Part shown: piece after piece, positions 16,473 through 25,905 of the stretch
How positions within the stretch are numbered: position 1 is the stretch's first letter
Layout: every line of letters begins with the position of its first letter
Assembly: GCA_964584255.1 (NCBI GenBank)
Contig: CAZOZM010000002.1
Coordinates: 62,001 to 126,000, forward strand
Length of the DNA stretch: 64,000 nt
From: UBA3775 sp964584255
Lineage (GTDB): Bacteria; Bacillota; Clostridia; Lachnospirales; Lachnospiraceae
Reading direction: 5' to 3'
The notes under the pieces: model-generated
The model's input: only the letters and a program-made list of their open reading frames with translations
The model's database searches: none
What the model was told of the DNA's origin: nothing
Translations under genes and position numbers: made by a program

Positions 16473-16847
16473 ATTTTCTCCTTTTCAGAGCGACCGGCCT
16501 TCACATACCGTTTTCATATCCCGGCCGCATTAAAATTATCCGTGATATCTAATTCCCGGATAACCTGCAAAAATCCGTTTATACAATTTTCGCCATATAT
16601 GTTAACATATCACCTCATACTTTAAAATGCAACTTTATACAAAAATTTAATACATTTAAGTTTTTTTCCGCCCTAATCATACGATTTTTTTACAATGCAG
16701 TATTATCTTGCACCCGACAGTTTTATCTGCTTTTTAGTCATTCCTGCACTTGACTTTTACCGCCATTGGAGTATATTGTGGACAGAATCACCAATAGTCT
16801 TTTAATGCATGTTGGTGAATTTATATCATTCTCATTTTGGAGGGTAT
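16473..16847. other. Divergent intergenic region with trkA promoter
   Basis: 375 nt without a gene. TTGACT (16750-16755) and TATATT (16772-16777), spaced 16 nt, form a good promoter for trkA on the plus strand. TCACCAA (16789-16795) and TTGGTGA (16812-16818) form a hairpin or operator in the leader. No known riboswitch class is recognised. Confidence 0.6.
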
Positions 16848-18251
16848 ATGCAGGAAAAGAAAAACATGTCAAAGAGTCTGAACATAATCATAGTCGGCTG
16901 CGGTAAAGTCGGTACCACTCTTACCGAACAGCTTGATAAAGAAGGACATGACATTACCATAATAGACAAAGATACGGAAAAAATAACCGCAATTACGAAT
17001 CTGCACGATGTAATGGGTATCGTCGGCAATGGTGCAAGTTACAGTGTCCAGAGCGAGGCAGGAATAAAAAATGCCGATCTTTTAATTGCCGTCACCGGCT
17101 CCGATGAGCTCAATCTTCTCTGCTGCACCGTGGCAAAACAGGTGGCTGACTGCTCTGCCATTGCCAGAGTCCGTACCCCTGATTATATCAATGAAACGGC
17201 ATATCTCAGGGACAAGCTCGGTCTCGCAATGGTTTTAAACCCGGAATATGAAATGGCACGCGAAGCCGCAAGGATACTCTATCTGCCTTCAACCCTTGAA
17301 GTCGGTTCTTTCGCGCATGGCCAGGCGGAACTTATAAAATTCAAAATTCCGAAAGACAACATGATGGATGGATTAAGTCTGGCAGAACTCAACAAAAAAA
17401 CCAAAACCAGCATGCTTATCTGCGCACTTGAACGTAACGGCGAAGTCTCCATTCCTACCGGTAATACCACACTTAAAAGCGGCGACATCGTCTCCTGCGT
17501 ATGTTCCAGAAAAAAAGTCCGCGCATTTCTTTCAGAAATCGGATTCAAAACCAAACAGGTAAAGGATACGATGATAATCGGCGGAGGACGCACATCTTAC
17601 TACCTTGCCGCCCAGCTCATTAACATGGGCGTTTCCGTAAAGATAATTGAACAGAACCGCTCACGCTGTGAAGAACTCAGCTTACTTCTTCCTAAAGCCA
17701 CAATCATCAACGGAGACGGCACAAACGAAGACCTTCTTAAAGAAGAAGGAATCGAAACCGTACAATCATTTGTGGCACTGACCGGAATTGATGAGGAAAA
17801 TATTCTTCTCACAATGTATGCAGGCAAAATTTCAAACGCAAAGGTCATTACGAAGATAAACAGAATACGCTTCAAAGAGCTCATCTCATCTCTCGATTTG
17901 GGAAGCGTAATCTATCCGAAATACATAACTTCCGAGGCAATAATCGCCTATGTCCGTGCAAAAAGTGATTCTCTCGGAAGAAGCAGTATAGAAACACTCT
18001 ATCACATGTATGACAACCGTGTAGAGGCAATTGAATTCAACGTCGATGAGAATTCTCCTGTCACCTCTTCTCCGATTATGGACCTCGACCTTAAAAAAGG
18101 AGTTCTTATCTCGTTCATAAACAGAAACGGACAAATCATAATTCCTTCCGGTTCCGACCGCATAATGGGCGGTGATACGGTCATGATTGTAACCACCAAT
18201 ACCGGATTCAACGATGTATCTGACATTCTTGCCAGACCCGTAAAAAAATAA
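16848..18251 (+). CDS. trkA: Trk potassium uptake regulatory subunit TrkA
   Basis: 467 residues from the ATG at 16848, which has GGAGGG at 7 nt. It contains two copies of the RCK unit: NAD-binding Rossmann IIIVGCGKVGTTL at residues 13-25 followed by TrkA-C, and a second IIGGGRTSYYLA copy in the middle followed by another TrkA-C. This peripheral membrane protein gates the TrkH channel in response to nucleotides. The gene lies 15 nt upstream of trkH on the same transcript, so K+ uptake is the clear function. Confidence 0.95.
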   Translation: MQEKKNMSKSLNIIIVGCGKVGTTLTEQLDKEGHDITIIDKDTEKITAITNLHDVMGIVGNGASYSVQSEAGIKNADLLIAVTGSDELNLLCCTVAKQVADCSAIARVRTPDYINETAYLRDKLGLAMVLNPEYEMAREAARILYLPSTLEVGSFAHGQAELIKFKIPKDNMMDGLSLAELNKKTKTSMLICALERNGEVSIPTGNTTLKSGDIVSCVCSRKKVRAFLSEIGFKTKQVKDTMIIGGGRTSYYLAAQLINMGVSVKIIEQNRSRCEELSLLLPKATIINGDGTNEDLLKEEGIETVQSFVALTGIDEENILLTMYAGKISNAKVITKINRIRFKELISSLDLGSVIYPKYITSEAIIAYVRAKSDSLGRSSIETLYHMYDNRVEAIEFNVDENSPVTSSPIMDLDLKKGVLISFINRNGQIIIPSGSDRIMGGDTVMIVTTNTGFNDVSDILARPVKK

Positions 18252-18266
18252 CAGGAGGTTCAGGCT

Positions 18267-19745
18267 TTGAATATTTCTATGATCAGATACATAATCGGCT
18301 GCCTGTTGAAAACCGAGTCATTTCTCATGCTTATTCCGACAGCTGCTGCCGTTTATTATCATGAAACCAACGGAGCATATTTTTTCGGCATCGCGGTTTT
18401 ATGTTTTGTGCTCGGATTTCTTCTCTGCATAAGAAAACCTGCCGATACCGCTTTCTATCTCAAAGACGGCTGCGTTGCAACCGCACTCGGCTGGATTATC
18501 CTCAGTTTTTTCGGTGCGCTGCCATTTTTTCTGTCAGGGCAGATACCTTCCCTTACCGATGCACTTTTTGAGACGGTTTCAGGTTTCACGACCACCGGTG
18601 CAAGCATACTTTCCGATGTTGAAGCACTTGATAAATGCATGAACCTGTGGCGTTGTTTTACTCATTGGATTGGCGGTATGGGTGTTCTCGTTTTTATTCT
18701 CGCCATCATTCCGATGGGCGGAGGCGGAAGCATGAACCTTATGCGTGCTGAAAGTCCGGGGCCTGCTGTCGGCAAACTCGTTCCCAAGATAATGTCCACT
18801 GCAAGAATCCTTTATGTAATCTACTTTGTAATGACACTTATCGAGATTGCTCTCCTGATAATAAGCAAAATGCCTGTTTATGATTCTCTGTGCATGTCGT
18901 TCGGCACGGCGGGAACCGGCGGTTTTGGAATTCTCAATGACAGTGCGGCTTCCTATACCACCCTCCAGCAATGGATACTGACCATTTTCATGATTCTCTT
19001 CGGTATAAATTTCAACTTTTACTACTTCCTGGTTTTCAAGGAAATCAAAATGGCATTTTCCATGGAAGAAGTAAGATACTACATCGGAATCATCCTTGCG
19101 GCCGTTGCCTTCATCGCCATTAACATAGCAGACACGGTCGGCAGCATTTTCAATGCAATAACCCATTCCGCTTTTCAGGTTGCCTCAATCATAACAACAA
19201 CCGGGTTTTCAACTACCGATTTTGATCAATGGTCATCCTCCTGTAAAACGGTTCTTGTCGTCCTAATGTTTGTCGGTGCCTGTGCCGGCAGTACCGGAGG
19301 CGGTATTAAAGTATCACGTTTTATGATTCTGCTGAAAACCGTTCGTAAAGAAATAATGACCTACGTTCATCCAAAAAGTGTAAGGAAACTGAAAATGGAA
19401 GGCAAACCGATAGAACATGAGACAATACGCTCCGTAAATGTTTATTTCATAACATTCGTAATTATATTCTTCGCTTCTGTATTTCTTGTATCCTTGGAGG
19501 GATATGATTTTGAAACAAACTTTACGGCAGTTGCCGCAACAATAAACAACATAGGTCCCGGACTTGCCAAAGTCGGACCCACCTCAAATTTCGGTTTTTT
19601 CAGCAACTTTTCAAAATTCGTGATGATTTTTGACATGCTTGCGGGCCGTCTTGAGCTCTTTCCTCTCCTGATTCTCCTCAATCCGGGACTTTGGAAAGAA
19701 AGTGTCATACAAAACTACCGTAAACGAAAAGCCGGGAAAATCTGA
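18267..19745 (+). CDS. trkH: Trk potassium uptake channel subunit TrkH
   Basis: 492 residues with about ten membrane helices and four K+-channel-like pore repeats, seen as TTTGAS, FGTAGTGGFG, TTTGFSTTDF and NNIGPGL. The start is TTG at 18267, 8 nt after a perfect AGGAGG; the first ATG (18279) would be 20 nt away, so TTG is preferred. It forms the membrane channel for K+ uptake with TrkA. Confidence 0.95.
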   Translation: MNISMIRYIIGCLLKTESFLMLIPTAAAVYYHETNGAYFFGIAVLCFVLGFLLCIRKPADTAFYLKDGCVATALGWIILSFFGALPFFLSGQIPSLTDALFETVSGFTTTGASILSDVEALDKCMNLWRCFTHWIGGMGVLVFILAIIPMGGGGSMNLMRAESPGPAVGKLVPKIMSTARILYVIYFVMTLIEIALLIISKMPVYDSLCMSFGTAGTGGFGILNDSAASYTTLQQWILTIFMILFGINFNFYYFLVFKEIKMAFSMEEVRYYIGIILAAVAFIAINIADTVGSIFNAITHSAFQVASIITTTGFSTTDFDQWSSSCKTVLVVLMFVGACAGSTGGGIKVSRFMILLKTVRKEIMTYVHPKSVRKLKMEGKPIEHETIRSVNVYFITFVIIFFASVFLVSLEGYDFETNFTAVAATINNIGPGLAKVGPTSNFGFFSNFSKFVMIFDMLAGRLELFPLLILLNPGLWKESVIQNYRKRKAGKI

Positions 19746-19761
19746 TATTCCCGCAATCATA

Positions 19762-19808
19762 AAAGCCGGGCATACGGGTATCTGATCCGCATGTCCGGCT
19801 TATTTTAT
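19762..19808 (+). terminator. Terminator of trkA-trkH
   Basis: AAGCCGGGCATACGG pairs with CCGCATGTCCGGCTT (one bulge on each arm) and is followed by ATTTTATCTTT. Confidence 0.75.
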
Positions 19809-19877
19809 CTTTATTCTCAATGTTCTTTCAGAATCAGACTCCCAAAATTCAAGGCCGTTATGAATTTATTCCGAGTT

Positions 19878-20588
19878 TCAACACTTAACTATCCTGTGTT
19901 TTTGTGGGCTTATCGTCACTTCGCTGACATTCATCCCGTCCCTGCATTTAAGTACCTGCATGACCGCATCAGCAATATCTTTCGGATAAAGAGACGACTC
20001 CTCTTCCCCCGATGCTCTAAAGGAAGCATTTCTGTAAAGTCCTGTATCCGTCATGTCCGGTTTAATCGTGGTAACCTTGATTCCATACTTTCTGGCTTCA
20101 TCAAAAAGACTCCTTCCGAACCCTGCCAATCCGGCTTTCGTTGCCCCATAAGCACAGCCATGTGTATTTATTCTGTCAGCAGTTACCGATGAAATATTTA
20201 CAATTCTTCCGCTGCCGACGGTTTTCATCTGTTTCAGCAGAAGCCCTGTAATTATCATTGGTGCCTCCAGATTAACACTTACCATTTCATGTATCATCTC
20301 CGGTGTAAGCGTTTCATGCGTTCCGTAATATGCACATCCGGCATTGTTCACCAATATGTCTACATCTCCCTCTTTCAGAATCTGCTTTATCATTCCGCTT
20401 ATCCCTGAAGAATCAGTCAAATCAAATTCTATTTTTTTCATTCTCTCATCTGCATCCGTAAACTTTCTGCCTATGCCGTATACAACTGCACCCTCCTCCA
20501 GCATCCTTTCTGCCAGACATTTCCCTATACCTGAGGATGCGCCTGTTATAATCACTCTTTTTTCACTTAACATTCCTTCATTTTTCAT
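19878..20588 (-). CDS. Short-chain dehydrogenase/reductase (SDR)
   Basis: 236 residues. TGASSGIG (15-22) is the dinucleotide-binding loop, NNAG (81-84) the structural motif, and S133/S134, Y147 and K151 the catalytic triad. Classical SDR oxidoreductase using NAD(P)H. Substrate is not evident. AGAGG precedes the ATG by about 8 nt. It is separated by 41 nt from the SPL-like gene upstream and may share its transcript. Confidence 0.92.
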   Translation of the reverse strand: MKNEGMLSEKRVIITGASSGIGKCLAERMLEEGAVVYGIGRKFTDADERMKKIEFDLTDSSGISGMIKQILKEGDVDILVNNAGCAYYGTHETLTPEMIHEMVSVNLEAPMIITGLLLKQMKTVGSGRIVNISSVTADRINTHGCAYGATKAGLAGFGRSLFDEARKYGIKVTTIKPDMTDTGLYRNASFRASGEEESSLYPKDIADAVMQVLKCRDGMNVSEVTISPQKHRIVKC

Positions 20589-20629
20589 GTGAATACCTCT
20601 CCTGCTCTCTTGTCTGCCTGCTAAAAGGA

Positions 20630-21607
20630 CTATGCGGAATATATTTTTCCTGTCTCAACATATGACTCAAGCTTTTTTGTCATGAAGTCGAGCATTTCCC
20701 TTACCCTTTCCTGTTCAAATGTACAGATTCCGTCTTTGATTTCAAACGGATATGCTGTCATGGCATTATATCTGGCCTTCTGCATGACTTTGATATACTC
20801 CTTACTTATACGAAAGCTGCCTATGCTTACATCTTCAATGTTTTTCATCAGCGGCTCCGAAAAAATATCGTCAAGCATATCCCCGTAAACCTTCTCAAAA
20901 TTGTCTGCCGGGAACACCGGATCAAAGCACACTCTGGTTCTCACTCCTTCCATAAGTGAGCGGTAAACAGCTTTTTTTCTGGCTTCATACCCCGATGCAC
21001 CATGCTCATACTCACGGGCAACACCAGCGGGTGATATCGTATATGCCATAATCACATTTCCCGGAATGACTTTATTAAATATTTCCGTTGAAGCACATTT
21101 TGTTCTGACTTCAATAAGAACATTCGGATTTTTTCCGGCATAATCCAGCCAGTCATCTAATATTCCCGTAATTCCGTTAAGTGCATTCATATCCGTATCA
21201 TATGAAATGCTCAGACTTATCTTTTTATTCTTCGACAGTCTGTCGGTTTCCGCAAAGTAGTCTTCTCCGTTTACAAATACAACTATGTTGCCTGTCGGAT
21301 ACATACCTTGAAGATAACAGTATTCACAATCGTAAATGCAGTTTTTTATCTGCGAGGTATAATAAAATTCATCATATCCGAAGTCCTGACATGTTGGCGC
21401 TCCTTCAAATATAAGCCTTCCCTCATTAACTGCCAGAATAAGTGCCGGAGCAGATTTCTGCCTTTCGAAATTCTGTCCTCTGCGATTGAAAATATCCTTA
21501 TAATGCTCAATCATCACCTTTCTGCTTCCGCGAAAACGACTTATAATTTCTTCTGTTTTGTGGTATTTCAGAGCCTTTTCTTCTATATAAATATGTTCAA
21601 ATACCAT
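20630..21607 (-). CDS. Spore photoproduct lyase-like radical SAM protein
   Basis: 325 residues from the ATG at 21607, which has GAGAGGAAG inside the end of the previous gene. The radical SAM cysteines C90, C94 and C97 (NCIYDCEYCYLQG) sit at the same position and with the same spacing as in SplB, which repairs thymine spore photoproduct in DNA. However, the stretch after it (residues 131-148, SISYDTDMNALNG) has no cysteine where SplB has its hydrogen-donating Cys141, so true SP lyase activity is doubtful. It overlaps the nucleosidase gene by 11 nt and is co-translated with it. Confidence 0.82.
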   Translation of the reverse strand: MVFEHIYIEEKALKYHKTEEIISRFRGSRKVMIEHYKDIFNRRGQNFERQKSAPALILAVNEGRLIFEGAPTCQDFGYDEFYYTSQIKNCIYDCEYCYLQGMYPTGNIVVFVNGEDYFAETDRLSKNKKISLSISYDTDMNALNGITGILDDWLDYAGKNPNVLIEVRTKCASTEIFNKVIPGNVIMAYTISPAGVAREYEHGASGYEARKKAVYRSLMEGVRTRVCFDPVFPADNFEKVYGDMLDDIFSEPLMKNIEDVSIGSFRISKEYIKVMQKARYNAMTAYPFEIKDGICTFEQERVREMLDFMTKKLESYVETGKIYSA

Positions 21608-22439
21608 GTTTAACTTCCTCTCTGAAATCGGCAAGAAGTTTTTTCCCTCTTTTCCTCACAACCGGTTCCTTCTTTTCCTGTCTTTTTAAAAATCCATCCA
21701 CAAAGATTTCAGCATCACCGTATTTCAGCTGTCTGTATGAAAGCAGTTTTTCTATTTCATCACACATGGAAACGCTTGCATTAAGAAAAGTTTCCATTTT
21801 TTTGCATGCGGAAGCTGTCTGACGTTTCACAACTGTTCCCATGTCTTCCGTCTCCGAAGACTTTTTAAGGTACTTTATCAGACTATGCGCACTTTTTTTC
21901 GCATCTTCTCCGATATTCAAATCTGCAGCTCCCTTTGTGCCCGAGTCACTGACATATTTAAAAAATACCATCCTGTCCTGATAAAAATACTTTTCTGCCA
22001 CCTGATAAAGCGCTGCCGCCTCCATATCACAAACAAAACCGTCTGACTTAACCTTCACATCATCCACATTTTCTACGAATACCGGCGATGTATATATCAG
22101 AGTTTCCGCACATTCAATTCCATGAATCATATCCGGATAGAAACACCTGCCGGTTGATGCTTCAATCAGCTTATTGCCAACAAAAAAATGCCCCTTTTCA
22201 TTCTCTTTCCCGGCAGCCGCCCCTATATTTATAAAGCCGTCTTGTCTTTTGGGTGGAAATTCCGTAAGAACAGCCGAAAGCGCAGCTGCCGCAATAACGT
22301 TTCCATAACCCGTAATAACTAAATACAAACCATCCGATGAATAAACCGTTATTCCTTTTTTCTTCATGCAGACCTTCATATCATACTCTTTTATAAATGG
22401 TTCCGCTTCCTGATATATTGCACATGCAATGTAAACCAT
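21597..22439 (-). CDS. MTA/SAH nucleosidase-like nucleoside phosphorylase-superfamily protein
   Basis: 280 residues from the ATG at 22439, which has GGGAGG upstream. The first about 170 residues form the PNP/UDP fold: E11 in YQEAEPF, the ribose-binding VCDMEAAAL with E140, and YVSDSGT with D165 match the catalytic residues of methylthioadenosine/SAH nucleosidases. The last about 110 residues are a charged helical tail (KKMETFLNASVSMCDEIEKL and following) not found in ordinary MTANs. It overlaps the SPL-like radical SAM gene, which would produce 5'-deoxyadenosine if it used SAM as a cosubstrate, so this enzyme may clear that product. Confidence 0.78.
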   Translation of the reverse strand: MVYIACAIYQEAEPFIKEYDMKVCMKKKGITVYSSDGLYLVITGYGNVIAAAALSAVLTEFPPKRQDGFINIGAAAGKENEKGHFFVGNKLIEASTGRCFYPDMIHGIECAETLIYTSPVFVENVDDVKVKSDGFVCDMEAAALYQVAEKYFYQDRMVFFKYVSDSGTKGAADLNIGEDAKKSAHSLIKYLKKSSETEDMGTVVKRQTASACKKMETFLNASVSMCDEIEKLLSYRQLKYGDAEIFVDGFLKRQEKKEPVVRKRGKKLLADFREEVKHGI

Positions 22440-22564
22440 GGCAGTCTCCCTCCCGGTAAAATAAGTAACGAAACAAACCGTCCTTATGTGAAAACAGACG
22501 GAGTTTATGGCTCCGTCTGTACACTCATATTTCAAAATCAATTGTGACTTCTAAATCTTCCCGC

Positions 22565-23536
22565 TTACATTTTTTCAAGAAGACTTTTGTAAAACTCAAC
22601 ATAGTCCTCTCTTCCGTTGTTAATGAATTCAATTGCGTCACGAGGGTGCTGATTCAAAGTTCCTGTAAGCAGATAGGACAAATCATATCCCCATGTGCAT
22701 TCCTTCTTCATGTCATTCATGAAATTCTGTGCAAACTGAATCACAGGATATACATTATACTTTGGATTTCTGAGGAATGAAAGCAGAAGCTCCATATTAC
22801 AGTTTCCTGCTCCTCTTCCCATACCGCACATTGTTGCATCCGCATAACTTGCTCCGAGAGTAAGTGCTTCCATTGTATTGGCAAAAGCAAGCTGCTGATT
22901 GTTGTGGGCATGAATTCCAATGTATTTACCGTACTTCTCCGCAACTTCAAGATACATTTCTGAAAGTTCTCTGGTATTAAGCGGATAGAAGGAACCATAG
23001 CTGTCAACAATGTAAATTCCGTCAACAGGGCTCTGTCCGAGAATTTCAAGTGCCTGTTTAATCTGTGATTCCGACACTGTTGAAACCGCCATAATGTTAC
23101 ATGTGGTTTCATAACCTTTTCTGTGTGCATCCTCAATCATTTCAATTGCTGCCGGAATCTGGTGTATATAACATGCGACACGCACCATATCCACAGGACT
23201 CTCATCCTTTGGATGAATGTCATTTTTATAATCGCATCTGCCAACGTCAGCCATTACCGCAATCTTAAGATCTGTATTGTTATCTCCTACTATCTTACGG
23301 ATTTCCTCATCATCACAGAATTTCCATGGTCCAAAATCATCTACATTAAAAAGCTCTTTTGATGCCTTATATCCAAATTCCATGTAATCCACACCCGACT
23401 TAATATTAGCCAGATATAAGCTTCTTACAAATTCCTCTGTAAATCTAAAGCTGTTTACAAGTCCTCCATCTCTTAAAGTTGCATCCAGAACCTTTATGTC
23501 AGGTCTGAAAGTCATCAAATCGCCTTTGATTTTCAT
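22565..23536 (-). CDS. HMGL-like DRE-TIM metallolyase (aldolase catalytic domain protein)
   Basis: 323 residues. LDATLRDGG at 17-25 provides the catalytic Arg and Asp of the DRE-TIM family, GIHAHNN gives metal-binding H209 and H211, and CGMGRGAGN follows near 237-245. The family joins or cleaves 2-oxo acids and includes 4-hydroxy-2-oxovalerate aldolase, HMG-CoA lyase and isopropylmalate synthase. This short, single-domain form has no assigned substrate. AGAGGAC lies 8 nt before the ATG. Single-gene unit by spacing. Confidence 0.82.
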   Translation of the reverse strand: MKIKGDLMTFRPDIKVLDATLRDGGLVNSFRFTEEFVRSLYLANIKSGVDYMEFGYKASKELFNVDDFGPWKFCDDEEIRKIVGDNNTDLKIAVMADVGRCDYKNDIHPKDESPVDMVRVACYIHQIPAAIEMIEDAHRKGYETTCNIMAVSTVSESQIKQALEILGQSPVDGIYIVDSYGSFYPLNTRELSEMYLEVAEKYGKYIGIHAHNNQQLAFANTMEALTLGASYADATMCGMGRGAGNCNMELLLSFLRNPKYNVYPVIQFAQNFMNDMKKECTWGYDLSYLLTGTLNQHPRDAIEFINNGREDYVEFYKSLLEKM

Positions 23537-23765
23537 AATTCTGTCCTCTTTTCTGAGCGATATTTTTCAGGCATCCTATTTTCGGTCTGAGTTATTAAAC
23601 AACCAGCCTTCGCCCATTAGCTGACCGCCTGTCTTCCGCCGGTCTTATCCGGAATTGGAATCAAAACAAGTGTATCACAATTTTTTCCATATTCCAAGAA
23701 AAAATCTGCCGTCATCTAAAAATATACGAAAAAAATTAAAGGCTTTTCCGGAGATGTTTTCATAT

Positions 23766-23854
23766 TTTGTCACTATCCGTACTGTTTTCAACAAAATGAA
23801 TAAAGGTAGTTATCAACCATTATTGCGGGCTTTGTCACTATCCGTACTGCTTTC
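23766..23854. repeat. 24-nt direct repeat at the 3' end of the ABC ATPase pseudogene
   Basis: TTTGTCACTATCCGTACTGT plus TTTC (23766-23789) recurs with one mismatch at 23831-23854, a 65-nt period. The second copy encodes the end of the ATPase (SSTDSDKA); the first lies beyond its stop codon. Confidence 0.8.
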
Positions 23855-24704
23855 GTCAAAGTAGTACATGTAAACATCTTCGAGTGTAGGCAGTGCAATG
23901 ACCGCATCTTCAAACGGCTTTACATCACTGACCACATGCAGTATTACCTCATCCCCCTGTTTAATCAGGTTCGCATTTGAATGCAGCAGCATATACTGCT
24001 CGGCTTCATTCTGATCGGATACCTTATCCCAATACCTTTCCACATACACTGCCCTTTATTTCTTCAACGCTTCCTGAGCGGACAACTTTACCGGATTTCA
24101 GCAAAATGACATCATCTGCTATTGTTTCTACATCCGAAACAATATGTGTGGCGATAATAACAATCTTTTCTCTTCCTATACGGCTGAAAATATTACGAAA
24201 ACGCATACGTTCTTTCGGATCAAGCCCGGCAGTCGGTTCATCAAGTATAAGAATTTTCGGATCATTAAGAAGTGCAACCGCTATACCAAGTCGCCGTTTC
24301 ATTCCTCCCGAATACTCACCATATTTCCGCTTACAATCTGATGTCATATTTACAAACTGAAGCAATTCATCAATTCTGCTTTTGGGATTCTTTATGCCCT
24401 TCAATTTAGCAAAATACTTCATCAGGTCATAGCCTGTAAATGAAGGATAAAATCCGGTATTCTGAGGTAAATAACCCAATATGTCACGAAATTCTTCGCC
24501 CATTTTTGAAATATCTGTTCCATCAAGTAAAATGGTTCCTCCGGTTTGCTTAAGTAAACCGGCAAGGATATTCATGAGTGTACTTTTACCCGCACCATTG
24601 GGACCAAGAATTGCATGAATTCCATTTGACAAGGAAAGTGTTACATCATCAAGTGCCTCCTTGGTTTTATATTTTTTTTAAATCTCATTAAACTCAAGTT
24701 TCAT
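23813..24704 (-). pseudogene. ABC transporter ATP-binding protein, disrupted twice
   Basis: From the ATG at 24704 the frame reads MKLEFNEI, then TAA at 24678-24680, then continues in the same frame as KKYKTKEALDDVTLSLSNG into an intact nucleotide-binding domain: Walker A GPNGAGKST, Q-loop YLPQNTGFYPS, signature YSGGMKRR and Walker B LILDEPTAGLD. Near 24040 an apparent extra T shifts the frame after GSVCGKV; the true C-terminus (WDKVSDQNEAEQYMLLHSNA and following) is in the next frame down to 23813. The family is the BcrA-like drug or peptide export ATPase. Restarting inside the gene might give a core protein, but two lesions argue for decay. Confidence 0.82.
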
Positions 24705-24705
24705 A

Positions 24706-25905
24706 CTAGCACCTCTTTCTTGGCTTTGCATATGCAATCCATGAAATTGCAAAGCAAACAGTTATAATAAACACAGAGATAAAAATATTAGCACTCAATC
24801 TGTTAATATTAGTTCCCAAAACATTTATATAATCAAACGAATTGAAGTAACTTTTTATGTTCAAAAGCCCCTGTGGAAGAATACTTCGCAAAAAATTATA
24901 GACTCTGTATTCAATGGTTAAAGCTCCTATAACATCCGTCGTATAATTATAGAAATATGTAGACAGCGTTATAATTAAGCCAACTGCAAGTGATGGAAGC
25001 TGTTTTCTGAATAACACCGATATCATAGCCGTAATTGCAACAACCGTGTAATAAAATATCAGCTTACAAAGCAGTTTTATAAGAAGAAAGGTTCTGATTG
25101 AAATCAAATATGGGCAAAATTCATACTCTGAATATGACTGAATCGGTGCTGACAGATTTCCGATATTGAAGCACTTTATGCCTACAATCAGCTGAACCAG
25201 TGCGGCAGCAACCGCAATTCCTGTTACTATCAGCAGAATTGAAGCTAACTGTTTTACAAACAGTTTGTGCTGTCCTTTTTTCGATGTGAAAACCATCTTA
25301 TATGTCCCACACGAAAAATCCATGGTGAACATTCTGACTGTCATCATAATTATAAACGCAATGAAAACATACTCCCATCCCGTATTATCAAAGAAATGAT
25401 GTATTTGATCGATTTTTCCTACGTTAACTAACTCCAAATCAATTTTACGATTGTATTTCTCAATCACTTTCTCATTTGTCCTTAGTATCACCTCATTCAC
25501 AGTAGAATTGTTCTCTTGCTCTACGATGTTATAAATTGCATCTTCAACAAGATAGGTACGCTCATTCGGAAACTTTATGTAAATATAATTGGCAAGATTA
25601 TATGCCTTCTGATAGGCAAAATAATCCATCATAAGGTTTCCGCCTAACTCACCCTCAATTTCAAATGCTCTGTCACCGGCTTCAATAATCTCATAATTCA
25701 AAGCATCGCATTTGTTGTATAATTCCATGCATATCTCATCACCGCTTTTTTCACTTTCATTGATTTCCGATAACAGAGTTTCATAATCTGCATCTGATTC
25801 ACTTCTGCTACGCACTGCATTAACCGCAAATACAGCAAAAAAGGCAATGACAATTAGAAAACATATATACATATACCAAGACGAAAAAAGTTTTTTTAAT
25901 TCCAT
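24706..25905 (-). CDS. ABC transporter permease (ABC-2 type)
   Basis: 399 residues, uninterrupted. One N-terminal membrane helix (11-31), a large outside domain of about 140 residues rich in Glu and Asn, and then about five membrane helices. This is the layout of ABC-2 permeases that pair with BcrA-like ATPases. It is separated by a single base from the ATPase pseudogene and overlaps the gene upstream by 10 nt. With its ATPase broken, it is probably no longer functional as a transporter unless another ATPase serves it. Confidence 0.8.
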   Translation of the reverse strand: MELKKLFSSWYMYICFLIVIAFFAVFAVNAVRSRSESDADYETLLSEINESEKSGDEICMELYNKCDALNYEIIEAGDRAFEIEGELGGNLMMDYFAYQKAYNLANYIYIKFPNERTYLVEDAIYNIVEQENNSTVNEVILRTNEKVIEKYNRKIDLELVNVGKIDQIHHFFDNTGWEYVFIAFIIMMTVRMFTMDFSCGTYKMVFTSKKGQHKLFVKQLASILLIVTGIAVAAALVQLIVGIKCFNIGNLSAPIQSYSEYEFCPYLISIRTFLLIKLLCKLIFYYTVVAITAMISVLFRKQLPSLAVGLIITLSTYFYNYTTDVIGALTIEYRVYNFLRSILPQGLLNIKSYFNSFDYINVLGTNINRLSANIFISVFIITVCFAISWIAYAKPRKRC

